From positions 1 through 14,799 of the forward strand of contig JABZJR010000009.1 in assembly GCA_015257705.1 (NCBI GenBank): DNA of 14,799 bases, written 5' to 3'. Source of the stretch: Nanosynbacter sp. (GTDB lineage: Bacteria; Patescibacteriota; Saccharimonadia; Saccharimonadales; Saccharimonadaceae). A program made the position numbers and the translations under genes. The notes beneath the pieces are model-generated. The model was not told the DNA's origin, made no database searches, and saw nothing but the letters and a program-made list of their open reading frames with translations. Below, one piece after another: positions 1 through 7,665 of the stretch; the first letter of the stretch is position 1; every line of letters begins with the position of its first letter.

Positions 1-7
1 ATTATAC

Positions 8-1705
8 TTAGTATATTCCTGATGATGTAGATATGTGGCTAGCCCATGATTGTTGACCGTCGCCCCATCCATGTACTTCGACAGTGTTATTGGTTGTACC
101 TCTGTATTTGACATAATAGATGGTGTCTTTTCCTCTTCCTTGCAAGTCGGCTGCTACTATGTCATTTGATCCTATTACGTAGCCAGATTCTGGGTAATTG
201 CTTGCGGTGTGACGTACCCAGTTTTTTAATGAAGAATCCCACACGTGAAATTCGATAAGGCCGCTCGTAGTATTGTCGTATTTAACATATATGAATTCAT
301 CTTTTTTATCTCCATCAAGATCTGCCGCAATAACTCTTCCTGTGTTCATGCTAGCTGAAGGGTGGCTTGTTGCTGTGTGTCTAAACCAACTAGTTCCATT
401 ATTATTCCAACCATGCACTTCAATCATGCCAGAATTAGTCTGCTCATAATTAATCAGATAATATTCGTCATTACCATCGCCATCAGTATCTGCTGTTATA
501 ACTTCAGAAAATAGCGGATCAATAGGTCCGGCAGATGTTGCAGTGTGAGCTAGCCAACGCAATCCATCTTGAGTCCACGTATGAAACTCTACTCTACCAC
601 TTGCAGTTCCATTGTAGTCAACCTTTGTTAATACGGTATTTTTGCTATTAACCTTCCTTGATATAACCTTGCTGTACTGCTGATTAAAGGTGTATGAATT
701 TGTCGCTGTATGCTGAGACCATGTCTGTAAGTTACTATTGGCCCATGTATGCATTTCGGCACATTTACTGCCGGTATTATTAGGGACGGATATAGTTAAG
801 GTGTCATTATTTCCATTTATCCTAGTTGGTATAATTCTAGCACCAGTTTCTATGTTAGGTATATTCTGTCCGTTTTTACAAGAGAATGAACTGCTTGATC
901 TTGTATCTCCAAACCAGTCTGTAAAGTAATTATAAAAGTTACGATTACCATAGGCGCTACACTCATCACCTACGCCATACCCAGATGACATAGCAGCGGC
1001 ATTTGGTTGATATGGTGTATAGCTATAAAGAGCGGCGGTTGTCCAATTCTGAATATTTACATTAGATCCTCCGCAAGCAGCATTTGGACTCCATTGAACG
1101 AAATTTATGCCTGTTGTATATGGTGAAAACCAATTAGGATTACGTGTTATTATGTAGTGAAAGTGTTTCGCTGCCCATTCTAGCTGGTTTTCTAGACCAA
1201 AATATTTACTATCACACGCGGCGGTGTCTGGACATCCATAGCCAGTTGCGCTTTTGAACTGCCCACGAGTTGGCCACGTGTCAGTAACTAGGGCTTGCTC
1301 TTTTTGGAGCAAAACTATTAAAAGCTGTGGGTTTACATGATATTTTTGAGAGATATCAAAGATTAATTGAGCAGCGCTTCTTCCATCTTTTGTTTTATAA
1401 TCACGGAGACAGGTATATGGAGGATTATGCCACCCTTTCGATGCGGCATACTGAGCGCGAGTTATATCAGGTCTTCCAAATTCACTGGCTGGTTTGGCGC
1501 CATTTGTATCACATTGGGGAACTTTACTATTTAAAAATGACTGAATTTGGTCTGCACTCATGGATCCGTAATTTGTTGCTACGGCATCATCCATAATATT
1601 GCCTGGGTCAAAATCATTTAATACTGCAGATGCTGGCGTAGAAGATAGTATCGTTCCTAAGCACATTGACGTAAGTATGCCTAATTTTAATATTAATTTC
1701 TTCAT
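8..1705 (-). CDS. Secreted repeat protein with lysozyme-like N-terminal domain and five 56-residue beta repeats
   Basis: 565 residues. A signal peptide (KK at 2-3, hydrophobic core about 4-20, probable cleavage after ASA-27) indicates export; the Cys at 15 is not in a lipobox, so this is not a lipoprotein. Residues about 30-266 form one domain with conserved-looking stretches QIQSFLNS (53-60), LLIVLLQKEQ (128-137), GYGCPDTAACD (155-165), NAACGG (208-213) and YFTDWFGD (260-267). I recall this domain from actinobacterial and Saccharibacteria secreted proteins; it looks transglycosylase-like, with E136 a candidate acid, but this is unproven. Residues about 312-565 hold five repeats marked by E(M/F/V)HxW at 317, 373, 429, 485 and 543, each followed by W-x2-HTA. 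Two repeats carry Ca-loop-like DTDGDGNDE (406-414) and DLDGDKKDE (462-470), as in FG-GAP/VCBS propeller repeats. Eight Cys lie after the signal peptide. The start is backed by AGGAG at 1716-1720 and overlaps the upstream stop. Likely a cell-surface or secreted wall-binding protein. Confidence 0.85.
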   Translation of the reverse strand: MKKLILKLGILTSMCLGTILSSTPASAVLNDFDPGNIMDDAVATNYGSMSADQIQSFLNSKVPQCDTNGAKPASEFGRPDITRAQYAASKGWHNPPYTCLRDYKTKDGRSAAQLIFDISQKYHVNPQLLIVLLQKEQALVTDTWPTRGQFKSATGYGCPDTAACDSKYFGLENQLEWAAKHFHYIITRNPNWFSPYTTGINFVQWSPNAACGGSNVNIQNWTTAALYSYTPYQPNAAAMSSGYGVGDECSAYGNRNFYNYFTDWFGDTRSSSSFSCKNGQNIPNIETGARIIPTRINGNNDTLTISVPNNTGSKCAEMHTWANSNLQTWSQHTATNSYTFNQQYSKVISRKVNSKNTVLTKVDYNGTASGRVEFHTWTQDGLRWLAHTATSAGPIDPLFSEVITADTDGDGNDEYYLINYEQTNSGMIEVHGWNNNGTSWFRHTATSHPSASMNTGRVIAADLDGDKKDEFIYVKYDNTTSGLIEFHVWDSSLKNWVRHTASNYPESGYVIGSNDIVAADLQGRGKDTIYYVKYRGTTNNTVEVHGWGDGQQSWASHISTSSGIY

Positions 1706-2292
1706 ATAGTTATTTCTCCTTCAGTATCTCCAGTCACGTTGTTGTCTTCATAGTGAATGTTTATTGTCCATTTTCCAGGTGACAATTGAGACAATGGAAC
1801 GTTAAACCCTTTACAGCTAGACGTACTTGGCCCAGCCTGCAGCTCTACACTATTGGAATATGTTTGTCCGCTAGTATTGTGCATTGATAACGTACATCTT
1901 CCGCTTGATGATATAGTTTGGATCAAACTACGGATATAAAGAGTGTTTGAATCTTTATCGACTGTTGTAGTTGTTATGCTTACTCCAACTGTTGGTTTTT
2001 TTCCGTTGGATGATGGAGTCGGTTTTGGCGAAGGATCGCTTCCTTGTAGTGTTTTAGATTTTTGACCTGATGACTCTTTTTCTGACTTATTGGATGCATC
2101 ATTTAATGATCTTTTTTTTATGTCTTGACCAGCTGTTTTTTGTTCATCGGTGGCTGTGTTAAATTGATTCTGAATAAAAGGCCAGAACTTAAATTTATAG
2201 GAAATTAAGCCATAGCCTGTTATAGACAATAGTATAACAGCTATCAGAATCAATATTTTATTCTTTTTATTTTGTTTTTTCTGTATTTTCAT
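1702..2292 (-). CDS. Membrane-anchored protein with low-complexity linker and Ig-like C-terminal domain
   Basis: 196 residues. A Lys/Asn-rich N-terminus (MKIQKKQNKKNK) precedes one transmembrane segment (about 13-30), giving a predicted N-in anchor. A Ser/Lys/Pro/Gly-rich spacer (about 45-100) follows, then a beta-rich domain (about 100-196) with two Cys (in GRCTLS and SSCKGF) that could form a disulfide. The end of this domain (FNVPLSQLSPGKWTINIHYED) has the look of an Ig-like/bacterial Ig fold seen in surface proteins of small-genome bacteria. No catalytic motif is visible. The TGA stop overlaps the next gene's ATG by four bases (ATGA, 1702-1705), so the two are probably translated together and may act at the same surface site. 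The Shine-Dalgarno is weak (TAGGTAAC, 2297-2304). An extended -10 promoter lies just upstream. The function is not recognised. Confidence 0.8.
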   Translation of the reverse strand: MKIQKKQNKKNKILILIAVILLSITGYGLISYKFKFWPFIQNQFNTATDEQKTAGQDIKKRSLNDASNKSEKESSGQKSKTLQGSDPSPKPTPSSNGKKPTVGVSITTTTVDKDSNTLYIRSLIQTISSSGRCTLSMHNTSGQTYSNSVELQAGPSTSSCKGFNVPLSQLSPGKWTINIHYEDNNVTGDTEGEITI

Positions 2293-2313
2293 AATTGTTA
2301 CCTAATCAACACT

Positions 2314-2342
2314 ACTATAGCAGATATAGATAAAACGGTAAA
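2314..2342 (-). promoter_or_regulatory. Extended -10 promoter for the 2292-8 gene pair
   Basis: On the minus strand the 53-base gap holds TTTACC (2337-2342), a 17-base spacer, and TATAGT (2314-2319) preceded by TGC, which is an extended -10 element. It lets the two exported proteins be transcribed separately from the upstream membrane-protein gene. Seen in sequence; activity is inferred. Confidence 0.55.
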
Positions 2343-2345
2343 GCT

Positions 2346-4349
2346 TTAAAAAGTTCTTTTATAGAATAAAATATCTCCATTATGTACAGTGACTTTATCG
2401 ATTAGTTCATAGCAAGGTAGCTGTAGTGGCGTCGTAGATAACACACGAGTAACAGATTTTCCTATATGATTACTACAACTCAATTTTGCAATAAATACGT
2501 CCGGCTGAATAAGTACGAGATCTTTATCTATGGTATCAGATAGAAGTATATGTGCATACCTGTTATAAATTGTCCTATCTTTTGATACTTTTGACCAGAA
2601 ATCTTTATCAGGGTAAGTATTGACTCCCGTAATTGATTTTCTATTTGCCATTTGAGGGAAATTTTCTAGCACGCTTGTGCCAGACAATCCCCATGTGTCG
2701 TCACTAGACGAGGTGGAGATAATCTTTTTGATTATAATATTATCGTTATATCCGCTTCCTAGACCTCTATATAACGGCTGTATAGTTATTGTTGACATTA
2801 TACATAAAGAAGAAAGCACTAACAGTCCGAGTTTTTCCTTTTTTATAAATATAAGGGCTAGTCCACCAGAAAGGCTTATTGCGGCTAATAATAATACGCG
2901 AAGATCCCCAGCAAAGTTACGATTGAACTTTACGACGTATACGATGGTGCAGACATAAATAATAATCACCATTGTCGAATATAGATATGGTAAATAGCGA
3001 TATTGTGATGAAAATTTTATAGTATTGGCAAGCGTGTATATTAATGAAAAGATTCCTATAAAACCTAATCCAAGCTGCAATCTTGTTATCGGTACGAGAT
3101 GCATCATGAGAGGTTTTGCTATTGAAGAGAATCCTGGAATAAATAAATGAGATATGAATATTAAGCAGGAGACAAAAATAGCAACTCCAACCCAATCTAT
3201 AGTTTTATTTTTACACCATTTGCTATATAAAATAAACAGTATGGGAATGATAAATGCAAAAGGCATAATGATAAATGCAGACATTTCACTTTGATTAATG
3301 GATCCTTTACTTGGATCTATCGATGAGATGGATGCGTCATCCATAAGTCGGTATTGACTATAGCCAGTGAGACCGATTAGATCAGCCTGTGATGGAGCTC
3401 CCGAATGTACGAATCGTGCCCCGGGATAATCTGTACCAGAAATGGCTTGTACGGCATCTATTCTGGTGATTAAAAATATACCAACTATGCCGATCGCTGC
3501 TAGGGCAGACCCTACTATGAATGCCGTATTTACATATAGTATTTTTCGCACTTTTTTGGGTGCTTTTTTCCAAGTATTTATATAATAGCCAATCGCCACT
3601 AGAAATACAGTGATGACAACAAGTATCTGAAAGGCTGGATACAATAGTAGGGCGAAGCTTATCATTGAATAGGTTAATAAAAGAGATAGTGTGAGATTCG
3701 ATATTATATCACCATGTTTATATCTCTTTAAAAAAGACAAAGATTTATTTTCTATTAATTTCATTATTAATAGCAGTATGATAATTCCCCAGACGATACT
3801 CATTATGGTAATGGTTTGATACCACCAGAATATAAAAGGAGTGAAAGAGCCTATGATAGCGATAGATCCTGACAGCGCGTATTTATTGGGAAGAAATTTT
3901 AACGATAGAAAGTATATACTTAATAGTAATGACGCCAATAATAGCCACCACTTAAAGGCAAAAGCAAACTCGAAAGGAACTATTAAAAAGGCAAGATTTT
4001 GAGGTCGGAATACTGTTGACCATTCTTTATATGGAGCATCGGACACAAGGCTCATATTCTTGCCAGAATTGCCAAAGTTCTTGTTTATTAGTGGATATCC
4101 AGCTTCTTTTTGTGCAATTGTGAATTGTGTAACGACTAGCCACTCGTCGCTGCGAATAGGTCGAGCTTCGCCTGATATTAGATTAGATGATTTGCCATTA
4201 AGGAAAGAGTCATAATATAAGCCAAATGAAGATCCAGATATCTTAAATCCTGTCGCAAAAATTAGACAAAAGATAATAGTAGACGGGAAAATCCATTTTT
4301 TATACGAATCGTCTTTTAATTTTGTAAAAATAGAACGTAGAACTTGCAT
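2346..4349 (-). CDS. Large polytopic membrane protein, candidate GT-C-type glycosyltransferase
   Basis: 667 residues with roughly 12-13 hydrophobic segments (for example about 20-37, 112-150, 157-200, 217-257, 270-295, and further ones up to about 525) and a soluble C-terminal tail of about 140 residues. The first predicted extracytoplasmic loop contains ARPIRSDEW (62-70). An acidic motif in the first external loop is typical of GT-C enzymes that use polyprenyl-phosphate sugars, and related proteins carrying a (P)RxIRSDEW signature are known as uncharacterised membrane proteins. By this reasoning it may transfer a sugar outside the membrane from a carrier made by the GT2 and GtrA proteins at 9209-10647; that link is inference. 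A YfhO-like or other GT-C-like transporter role is possible. There is no Shine-Dalgarno, and the -10 box sits ten bases before the ATG, so the transcript probably has a leader of four bases or fewer. Confidence 0.75.
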   Translation of the reverse strand: MQVLRSIFTKLKDDSYKKWIFPSTIIFCLIFATGFKISGSSFGLYYDSFLNGKSSNLISGEARPIRSDEWLVVTQFTIAQKEAGYPLINKNFGNSGKNMSLVSDAPYKEWSTVFRPQNLAFLIVPFEFAFAFKWWLLLASLLLSIYFLSLKFLPNKYALSGSIAIIGSFTPFIFWWYQTITIMSIVWGIIILLLIMKLIENKSLSFLKRYKHGDIISNLTLSLLLTYSMISFALLLYPAFQILVVITVFLVAIGYYINTWKKAPKKVRKILYVNTAFIVGSALAAIGIVGIFLITRIDAVQAISGTDYPGARFVHSGAPSQADLIGLTGYSQYRLMDDASISSIDPSKGSINQSEMSAFIIMPFAFIIPILFILYSKWCKNKTIDWVGVAIFVSCLIFISHLFIPGFSSIAKPLMMHLVPITRLQLGLGFIGIFSLIYTLANTIKFSSQYRYLPYLYSTMVIIIYVCTIVYVVKFNRNFAGDLRVLLLAAISLSGGLALIFIKKEKLGLLVLSSLCIMSTITIQPLYRGLGSGYNDNIIIKKIISTSSSDDTWGLSGTSVLENFPQMANRKSITGVNTYPDKDFWSKVSKDRTIYNRYAHILLSDTIDKDLVLIQPDVFIAKLSCSNHIGKSVTRVLSTTPLQLPCYELIDKVTVHNGDILFYKRTF

Positions 4350-4359
4350 AACATTTATT

Positions 4360-4387
4360 AGTATACAGTAAAAATAGCAAGTATAAA
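4360..4387 (-). promoter_or_regulatory. Promoter placed almost at the start codon of the GT-C-like gene
   Basis: Minus strand: TTTATA (4382-4387), 16-base spacer, TATACT (4360-4365). The ATG begins at 4349, so the expected transcription start near 4353 leaves a leader of about four bases with no ribosome-binding site. This suggests a leaderless or near-leaderless mRNA. Confidence 0.45.
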
Positions 4388-4443
4388 GATTGTGTTTTTT
4401 TTGAGAACAAGACTAAAAAACGAAAAATAAAAAATGAGTAATG

Positions 4444-4452
4444 TGCTATAAT
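4444..4452 (+). promoter_or_regulatory. Perfect extended -10 promoter of the amino-sugar operon
   Basis: TG-C-TATAAT at 4444-4452 matches the extended -10 consensus exactly. No good -35 is seen at 17 bases, but a run of A-rich DNA (about 4414-4436) lies directly upstream. The expected start near 4459 gives a leader of about 29 bases that carries the strong Shine-Dalgarno AAGGAGG (4474-4480), seven bases before the ATG at 4488. It is divergent from the promoter at 4360-4387. Confidence 0.65.
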
Positions 4453-4487
4453 TGTTGAAGGTAGTAAGAGTATAAGGAGGCTACGTA

Positions 4488-5582
4488 ATGATAAATATTG
4501 CATCACCCGTTATAGAGGAAGAAGAGCGTCGGGCAGTAAATGAAGTTATAGAGTCAGGTATGCTGGCTCAGGGTCCGAAAGTCGCTGAACTTGAAGAGAG
4601 TTGGGCTAAATATTGTGGAGTGAAACATGCTTTAGCTGTAAATAGCGGCACGGCTGCTATTCACTGTGCTTTATATGCTGCAGGAGTTGGTGAAGGTGAT
4701 GAAGTCATCACTACGCCATATAGCTTTATTGCTACGATCAACCCTATACTAATGTTGGGTGCTCGACCAGTTCTTGTAGACATAGATGAGGAAACATTTA
4801 ATATCGATGTTTCAAAAATAGAAGCAGCTATTACGGACAAGACTAAGGCTATAATTCCAGTTGATTTGTATGGTCAACCTTGCGATTGGAAGGAGTTGCG
4901 AGAAATTGCAGATAAGCACGAACTCAAAATTATTGAAGATGCATGTCAGGCGATTGGTGCAGAATATGATGGTGTGAAAACTGGTGCCTTGGGCGATTTT
5001 GGATGTTTTTCACTGTATGCTACAAAGAATATTATGTGTGGTGAGGGTGGCGTTGTTACTACTAATAGCGATGATGCTGCGGCTGCTATTCGCTCATTCA
5101 GGCAGCACGGAATGACTTCATCTTACGAGTATGCTGATTTGGGATATAACTATCGTATGTCAGACTTGCACGGTGCTATCGCCGTTGAGCAATTAAAGAA
5201 AGTAGAAGGCTTTACGAATAGGCGACAACATAACGCTAATATGTTAAATGAAGCGTTGTCTGGAATTGAAAAGATAGTCTTACCGAAGATTGCAAGCAAT
5301 AGAAATCATGTATATCACCAATATACTATTTTACTAGATAAGAGTATACGAAGAGATGATTTTATAGCTAAATTAAGAGAAAAAGGAGTTGGTGCTGGAG
5401 TTTATTATCCAAAACCGTTGCACGTATATCCACATATTTCAAAACTTGGATATAAAGTGGGAGATTTTCCTGTTGCCGAAGATTTGGCTGCAAGAGTTGT
5501 GTCTTTGCCTGTTCATCCAAAAGTTACAGATGCTGATATTGAAGTAATTGCTAGCGCAATTAAGGAAGCCGTAAATGACTAA
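4488..5582 (+). CDS. DegT/DnrJ/EryC1/StrS-family PLP aminotransferase, GnnB-like sugar aminotransferase
   Basis: 364 residues, the usual length for this fold-type-I family. The PLP-binding Lys is K180 in FSLYATKNI, followed by the glycine-rich GEGGVVTT (185-192). EDACQAIGAEYDG (150-162) supplies the Asp and Gln that contact the cofactor ring, and VNSGTAAIHCALYA (51-64) binds the phosphate. The family transfers an amino group, usually from glutamate, to a keto-sugar nucleotide in the cytoplasm. The next gene encodes a dehydrogenase of the type that makes UDP-3-keto-GlcNAc, so the likely reaction is formation of a 3-amino sugar nucleotide (GnnB-type, as known from UDP-GlcNAc3N synthesis). The precise substrate is inferred. 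It is the first gene of a five-gene operon and overlaps the next gene by eight bases. The start is set by AAGGAGG seven bases upstream. Confidence 0.9.
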   Translation: MINIASPVIEEEERRAVNEVIESGMLAQGPKVAELEESWAKYCGVKHALAVNSGTAAIHCALYAAGVGEGDEVITTPYSFIATINPILMLGARPVLVDIDEETFNIDVSKIEAAITDKTKAIIPVDLYGQPCDWKELREIADKHELKIIEDACQAIGAEYDGVKTGALGDFGCFSLYATKNIMCGEGGVVTTNSDDAAAAIRSFRQHGMTSSYEYADLGYNYRMSDLHGAIAVEQLKKVEGFTNRRQHNANMLNEALSGIEKIVLPKIASNRNHVYHQYTILLDKSIRRDDFIAKLREKGVGAGVYYPKPLHVYPHISKLGYKVGDFPVAEDLAARVVSLPVHPKVTDADIEVIASAIKEAVND

Positions 5583-6570
5583 TAATAAAGAAGGTAAAAT
5601 AAGGGTTGCTGTCATTGGTACTGGAAATATGGGGCGCAATCATGTGCGTAATTATTTCATGCTTCCAGAATCTGAGCTAGTGGCAATAGCAGACGTTAAT
5701 CCAGCCGCAAAATCGTTAGCTGACGAATATAAAACAAAATTCTTTACTGATTACAAGGAAATGCTTGAGAAAGTTCATCCAGATGCCGTGTCTGTGGTTG
5801 TGCCTACTCCATTTCATCTTGAAGTTGCAACTGAGGTGATGTCTCGAGGTATTAATTGTATGCTTGAAAAACCAATTGCATCTTCGGTGGAAGAGGCTGA
5901 TAAGCTAATTGCTTGTGCTGAGGAAAATGGAGTTACGTTTACAGTTGGTCATATAGAGAGGTTTAATCCAGTCATTAAGAAGCTGAAGCAGATGATCGAT
6001 GACAATGCTATAGGTGACATAACATCGGTAGTATGTAAGCGTGTTGGTGGTTTTCCTGCTGTTGAGCCAAAAACGGATGTGATTATTGATCTTGCAGTTC
6101 ATGACGTTGACATAGTTAATTATCTATTAGGACAAAAACCTAAAGCTATTCATAGCCATGGATCGCGTACCCGTCATAGTAAAAAAATTGATTCAGCAGA
6201 AATATTAATGGATTATGGTAGAGCATCAGGATTTATTCAGGCTAATTGGCTGACTCCAGTAAAAATTCGTACCATTGCACTGACTGGATCGTTAGGTTAT
6301 CTAGAGGCTAATTATATAACACAGGAACTTACATATTATAAACATAATATGAAAGAGATTCAGAAAGATGGATTTACTGAATTTGTTTTGCAGGTTGGTG
6401 ATCCAGAAAAGCGCGTAATAAAAGTTGATTTTGAAGAGCCTTTAGCCGCTGAATTGAAAGCTTTTATGGCTAAATCTATGGGCAGGACGGCATCAATTGT
6501 TGATCCGGTAGATGCGCGCGAAGCGTTAAAAATATCATTAGAGGCTGTTGCGCCTTTTGACGTTAAATAG
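5575..6570 (+). CDS. Gfo/Idh/MocA-family oxidoreductase, likely UDP-GlcNAc 3-dehydrogenase type
   Basis: 331 residues. The N-terminal Rossmann fold has VAVIGTGNMG (11-20) and a dinucleotide-specificity Asp at IADVN (D40). The family's EKP motif is at 98-100, with K99 the expected catalytic Lys. VGHIERFNP (124-132) and DLAVHDVDIVNYLLG (172-186) closely resemble the GnnA/UDP-N-acetylglucosamine 3-dehydrogenase subgroup as I recall it. The expected reaction is NAD(P)-dependent oxidation of C3 of UDP-GlcNAc, giving the keto substrate for the aminotransferase encoded just upstream. The start ATG lies inside the previous gene (8-base overlap) with AAGGA at 5562-5566, eight bases away, indicating coupled translation. 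WbpB/WlbA-type enzymes acting on uronic acids are an alternative. Confidence 0.88.
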   Translation: MTNNKEGKIRVAVIGTGNMGRNHVRNYFMLPESELVAIADVNPAAKSLADEYKTKFFTDYKEMLEKVHPDAVSVVVPTPFHLEVATEVMSRGINCMLEKPIASSVEEADKLIACAEENGVTFTVGHIERFNPVIKKLKQMIDDNAIGDITSVVCKRVGGFPAVEPKTDVIIDLAVHDVDIVNYLLGQKPKAIHSHGSRTRHSKKIDSAEILMDYGRASGFIQANWLTPVKIRTIALTGSLGYLEANYITQELTYYKHNMKEIQKDGFTEFVLQVGDPEKRVIKVDFEEPLAAELKAFMAKSMGRTASIVDPVDAREALKISLEAVAPFDVK

Positions 6571-6579
6571 GAGGATAAT

Positions 6580-7665
6580 ATGAAAAGAATTTTAGTAACA
6601 GGTGCTGGTGGATCGCCTTCTGCAAACTTTATTCGATCCCTTAGAGCTGCGGATGAAGAATATTACATTGTTGGCACAGATGCTGATAAATATTATTTAC
6701 AGCGTGCTGAAGTTGATGTTAAATATCTAGCACCGTTGGCAAACGACCCAAAGTACATTGATTTTTTGAATTACATTATAGAGAAGGAAAATATTGAGTT
6801 TGTACACGCTCAAAACGATGTTGAGGTTGGGTTTTTGAGCGAGAATCGAGAGAAAATTAAAGCCAAAACATTCTTTCCAGCCAAAGAAACCGTTAAGATA
6901 CTTCAAGATAAGTTTGAGTCGTTTAAACTATGGGAAAAGGCCGGTATTAAAGTTCCTAAAACTAAACTAATTGAAGGTAAAGATACTGATTTAGATGCTC
7001 TATTAGAGGAGATGGGTGGGTCTATGTGGATTCGCGCAATATCAGGAGCCGGCGGTCGTGGATCTCTTCCAGTTAACGATGTTAAGACTGCTAAGAACTG
7101 GTTAGATTTCCAAGAGAAAAATGGCTCGTGGTCTGGTAATTTTACAGTATCAGAATTGCTTGAGCCAGAGACGGTTACTTGGATGTCGTTATGGAAAGAT
7201 GGCGAGTTAGTTGTTGCTCAAGGACGCAAGCGCTTATATTGGGAGTTGTCAAAAATTTCTCCATCAGGTGTCACCGGCGCTACTGGAACGGGATTAACTT
7301 ATTCGGATGCCGAACTTGATGATATTGCTCGTAGGGCTGTGTTGGCTGTTGATAGTAGGCCAGATGGTCTATTTGGTGTGGATATGGCTTACGACAAAAA
7401 TGGTGTACCAAATCCAACAGAAATTAATATTGGACGATTCTTTACGACTCACGAATTCTTTACACAAGCGGGTCTTAATATGCCTGAAATGTTTGTTAAG
7501 CTTGGCTATGGTGAAGAGATTCCCGCGATTGATAACAATACCAATCCTCTACCAGATGGTCTAGTATGGATTCGAGGAATGGATTTCCGACCAGTTTTGT
7601 CAGATATGGGAGTTATAGAAGAGAGTGTTGCTCAGCGTGATCGTATCCTTAAGGAAATATCATAG
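6580..7665 (+). CDS. ATP-grasp carboxylate-amine ligase-like protein
   Basis: 361 residues. The N-terminal pre-ATP-grasp domain begins RILVTGAGGSPSA (3-15), as in carbamoyl-phosphate-synthase-like ATP-grasp proteins. The glycine-rich ATP loop is SGAGGRGS (155-162). The metal and phosphate ligands are in GVDMAYD (266-272) and PTEINIGR (279-286), where D268, E281 and N283 are the expected ligands. In the strand before the loop, where ATP-grasp enzymes commonly have Lys, this protein has IRA (R152), an unusual substitution. The fold joins a carboxylate to an amine or other nucleophile via an acyl-phosphate. Next to genes that make an amino sugar, an attractive role is amide-linking an amino acid or other acid to that sugar's new amine; this is inference. 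AGGAGG (6569-6574) overlaps the upstream stop and sits five bases before the ATG. Confidence 0.85.
   Translation: MKRILVTGAGGSPSANFIRSLRAADEEYYIVGTDADKYYLQRAEVDVKYLAPLANDPKYIDFLNYIIEKENIEFVHAQNDVEVGFLSENREKIKAKTFFPAKETVKILQDKFESFKLWEKAGIKVPKTKLIEGKDTDLDALLEEMGGSMWIRAISGAGGRGSLPVNDVKTAKNWLDFQEKNGSWSGNFTVSELLEPETVTWMSLWKDGELVVAQGRKRLYWELSKISPSGVTGATGTGLTYSDAELDDIARRAVLAVDSRPDGLFGVDMAYDKNGVPNPTEINIGRFFTTHEFFTQAGLNMPEMFVKLGYGEEIPAIDNNTNPLPDGLVWIRGMDFRPVLSDMGVIEESVAQRDRILKEIS

Noticed and set aside
738..929. Plus-strand open frame of 63 codons inside the secreted protein gene
   Set aside because: Lies entirely antisense to a well-supported gene, with no ribosome-binding site or family resemblance; likewise the frame at 1327-1596.
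2917..3195. Minus-strand alternative frame inside the large membrane protein gene
   Set aside because: Same-strand shadow of the 667-residue reading frame, which has coherent membrane helices across the region; no frameshift is needed.
4300..4506. Minus-strand open frame spanning the intergenic promoter region
   Set aside because: Overlaps two real gene starts and both divergent promoters; the translation is low-complexity from AT-rich DNA.
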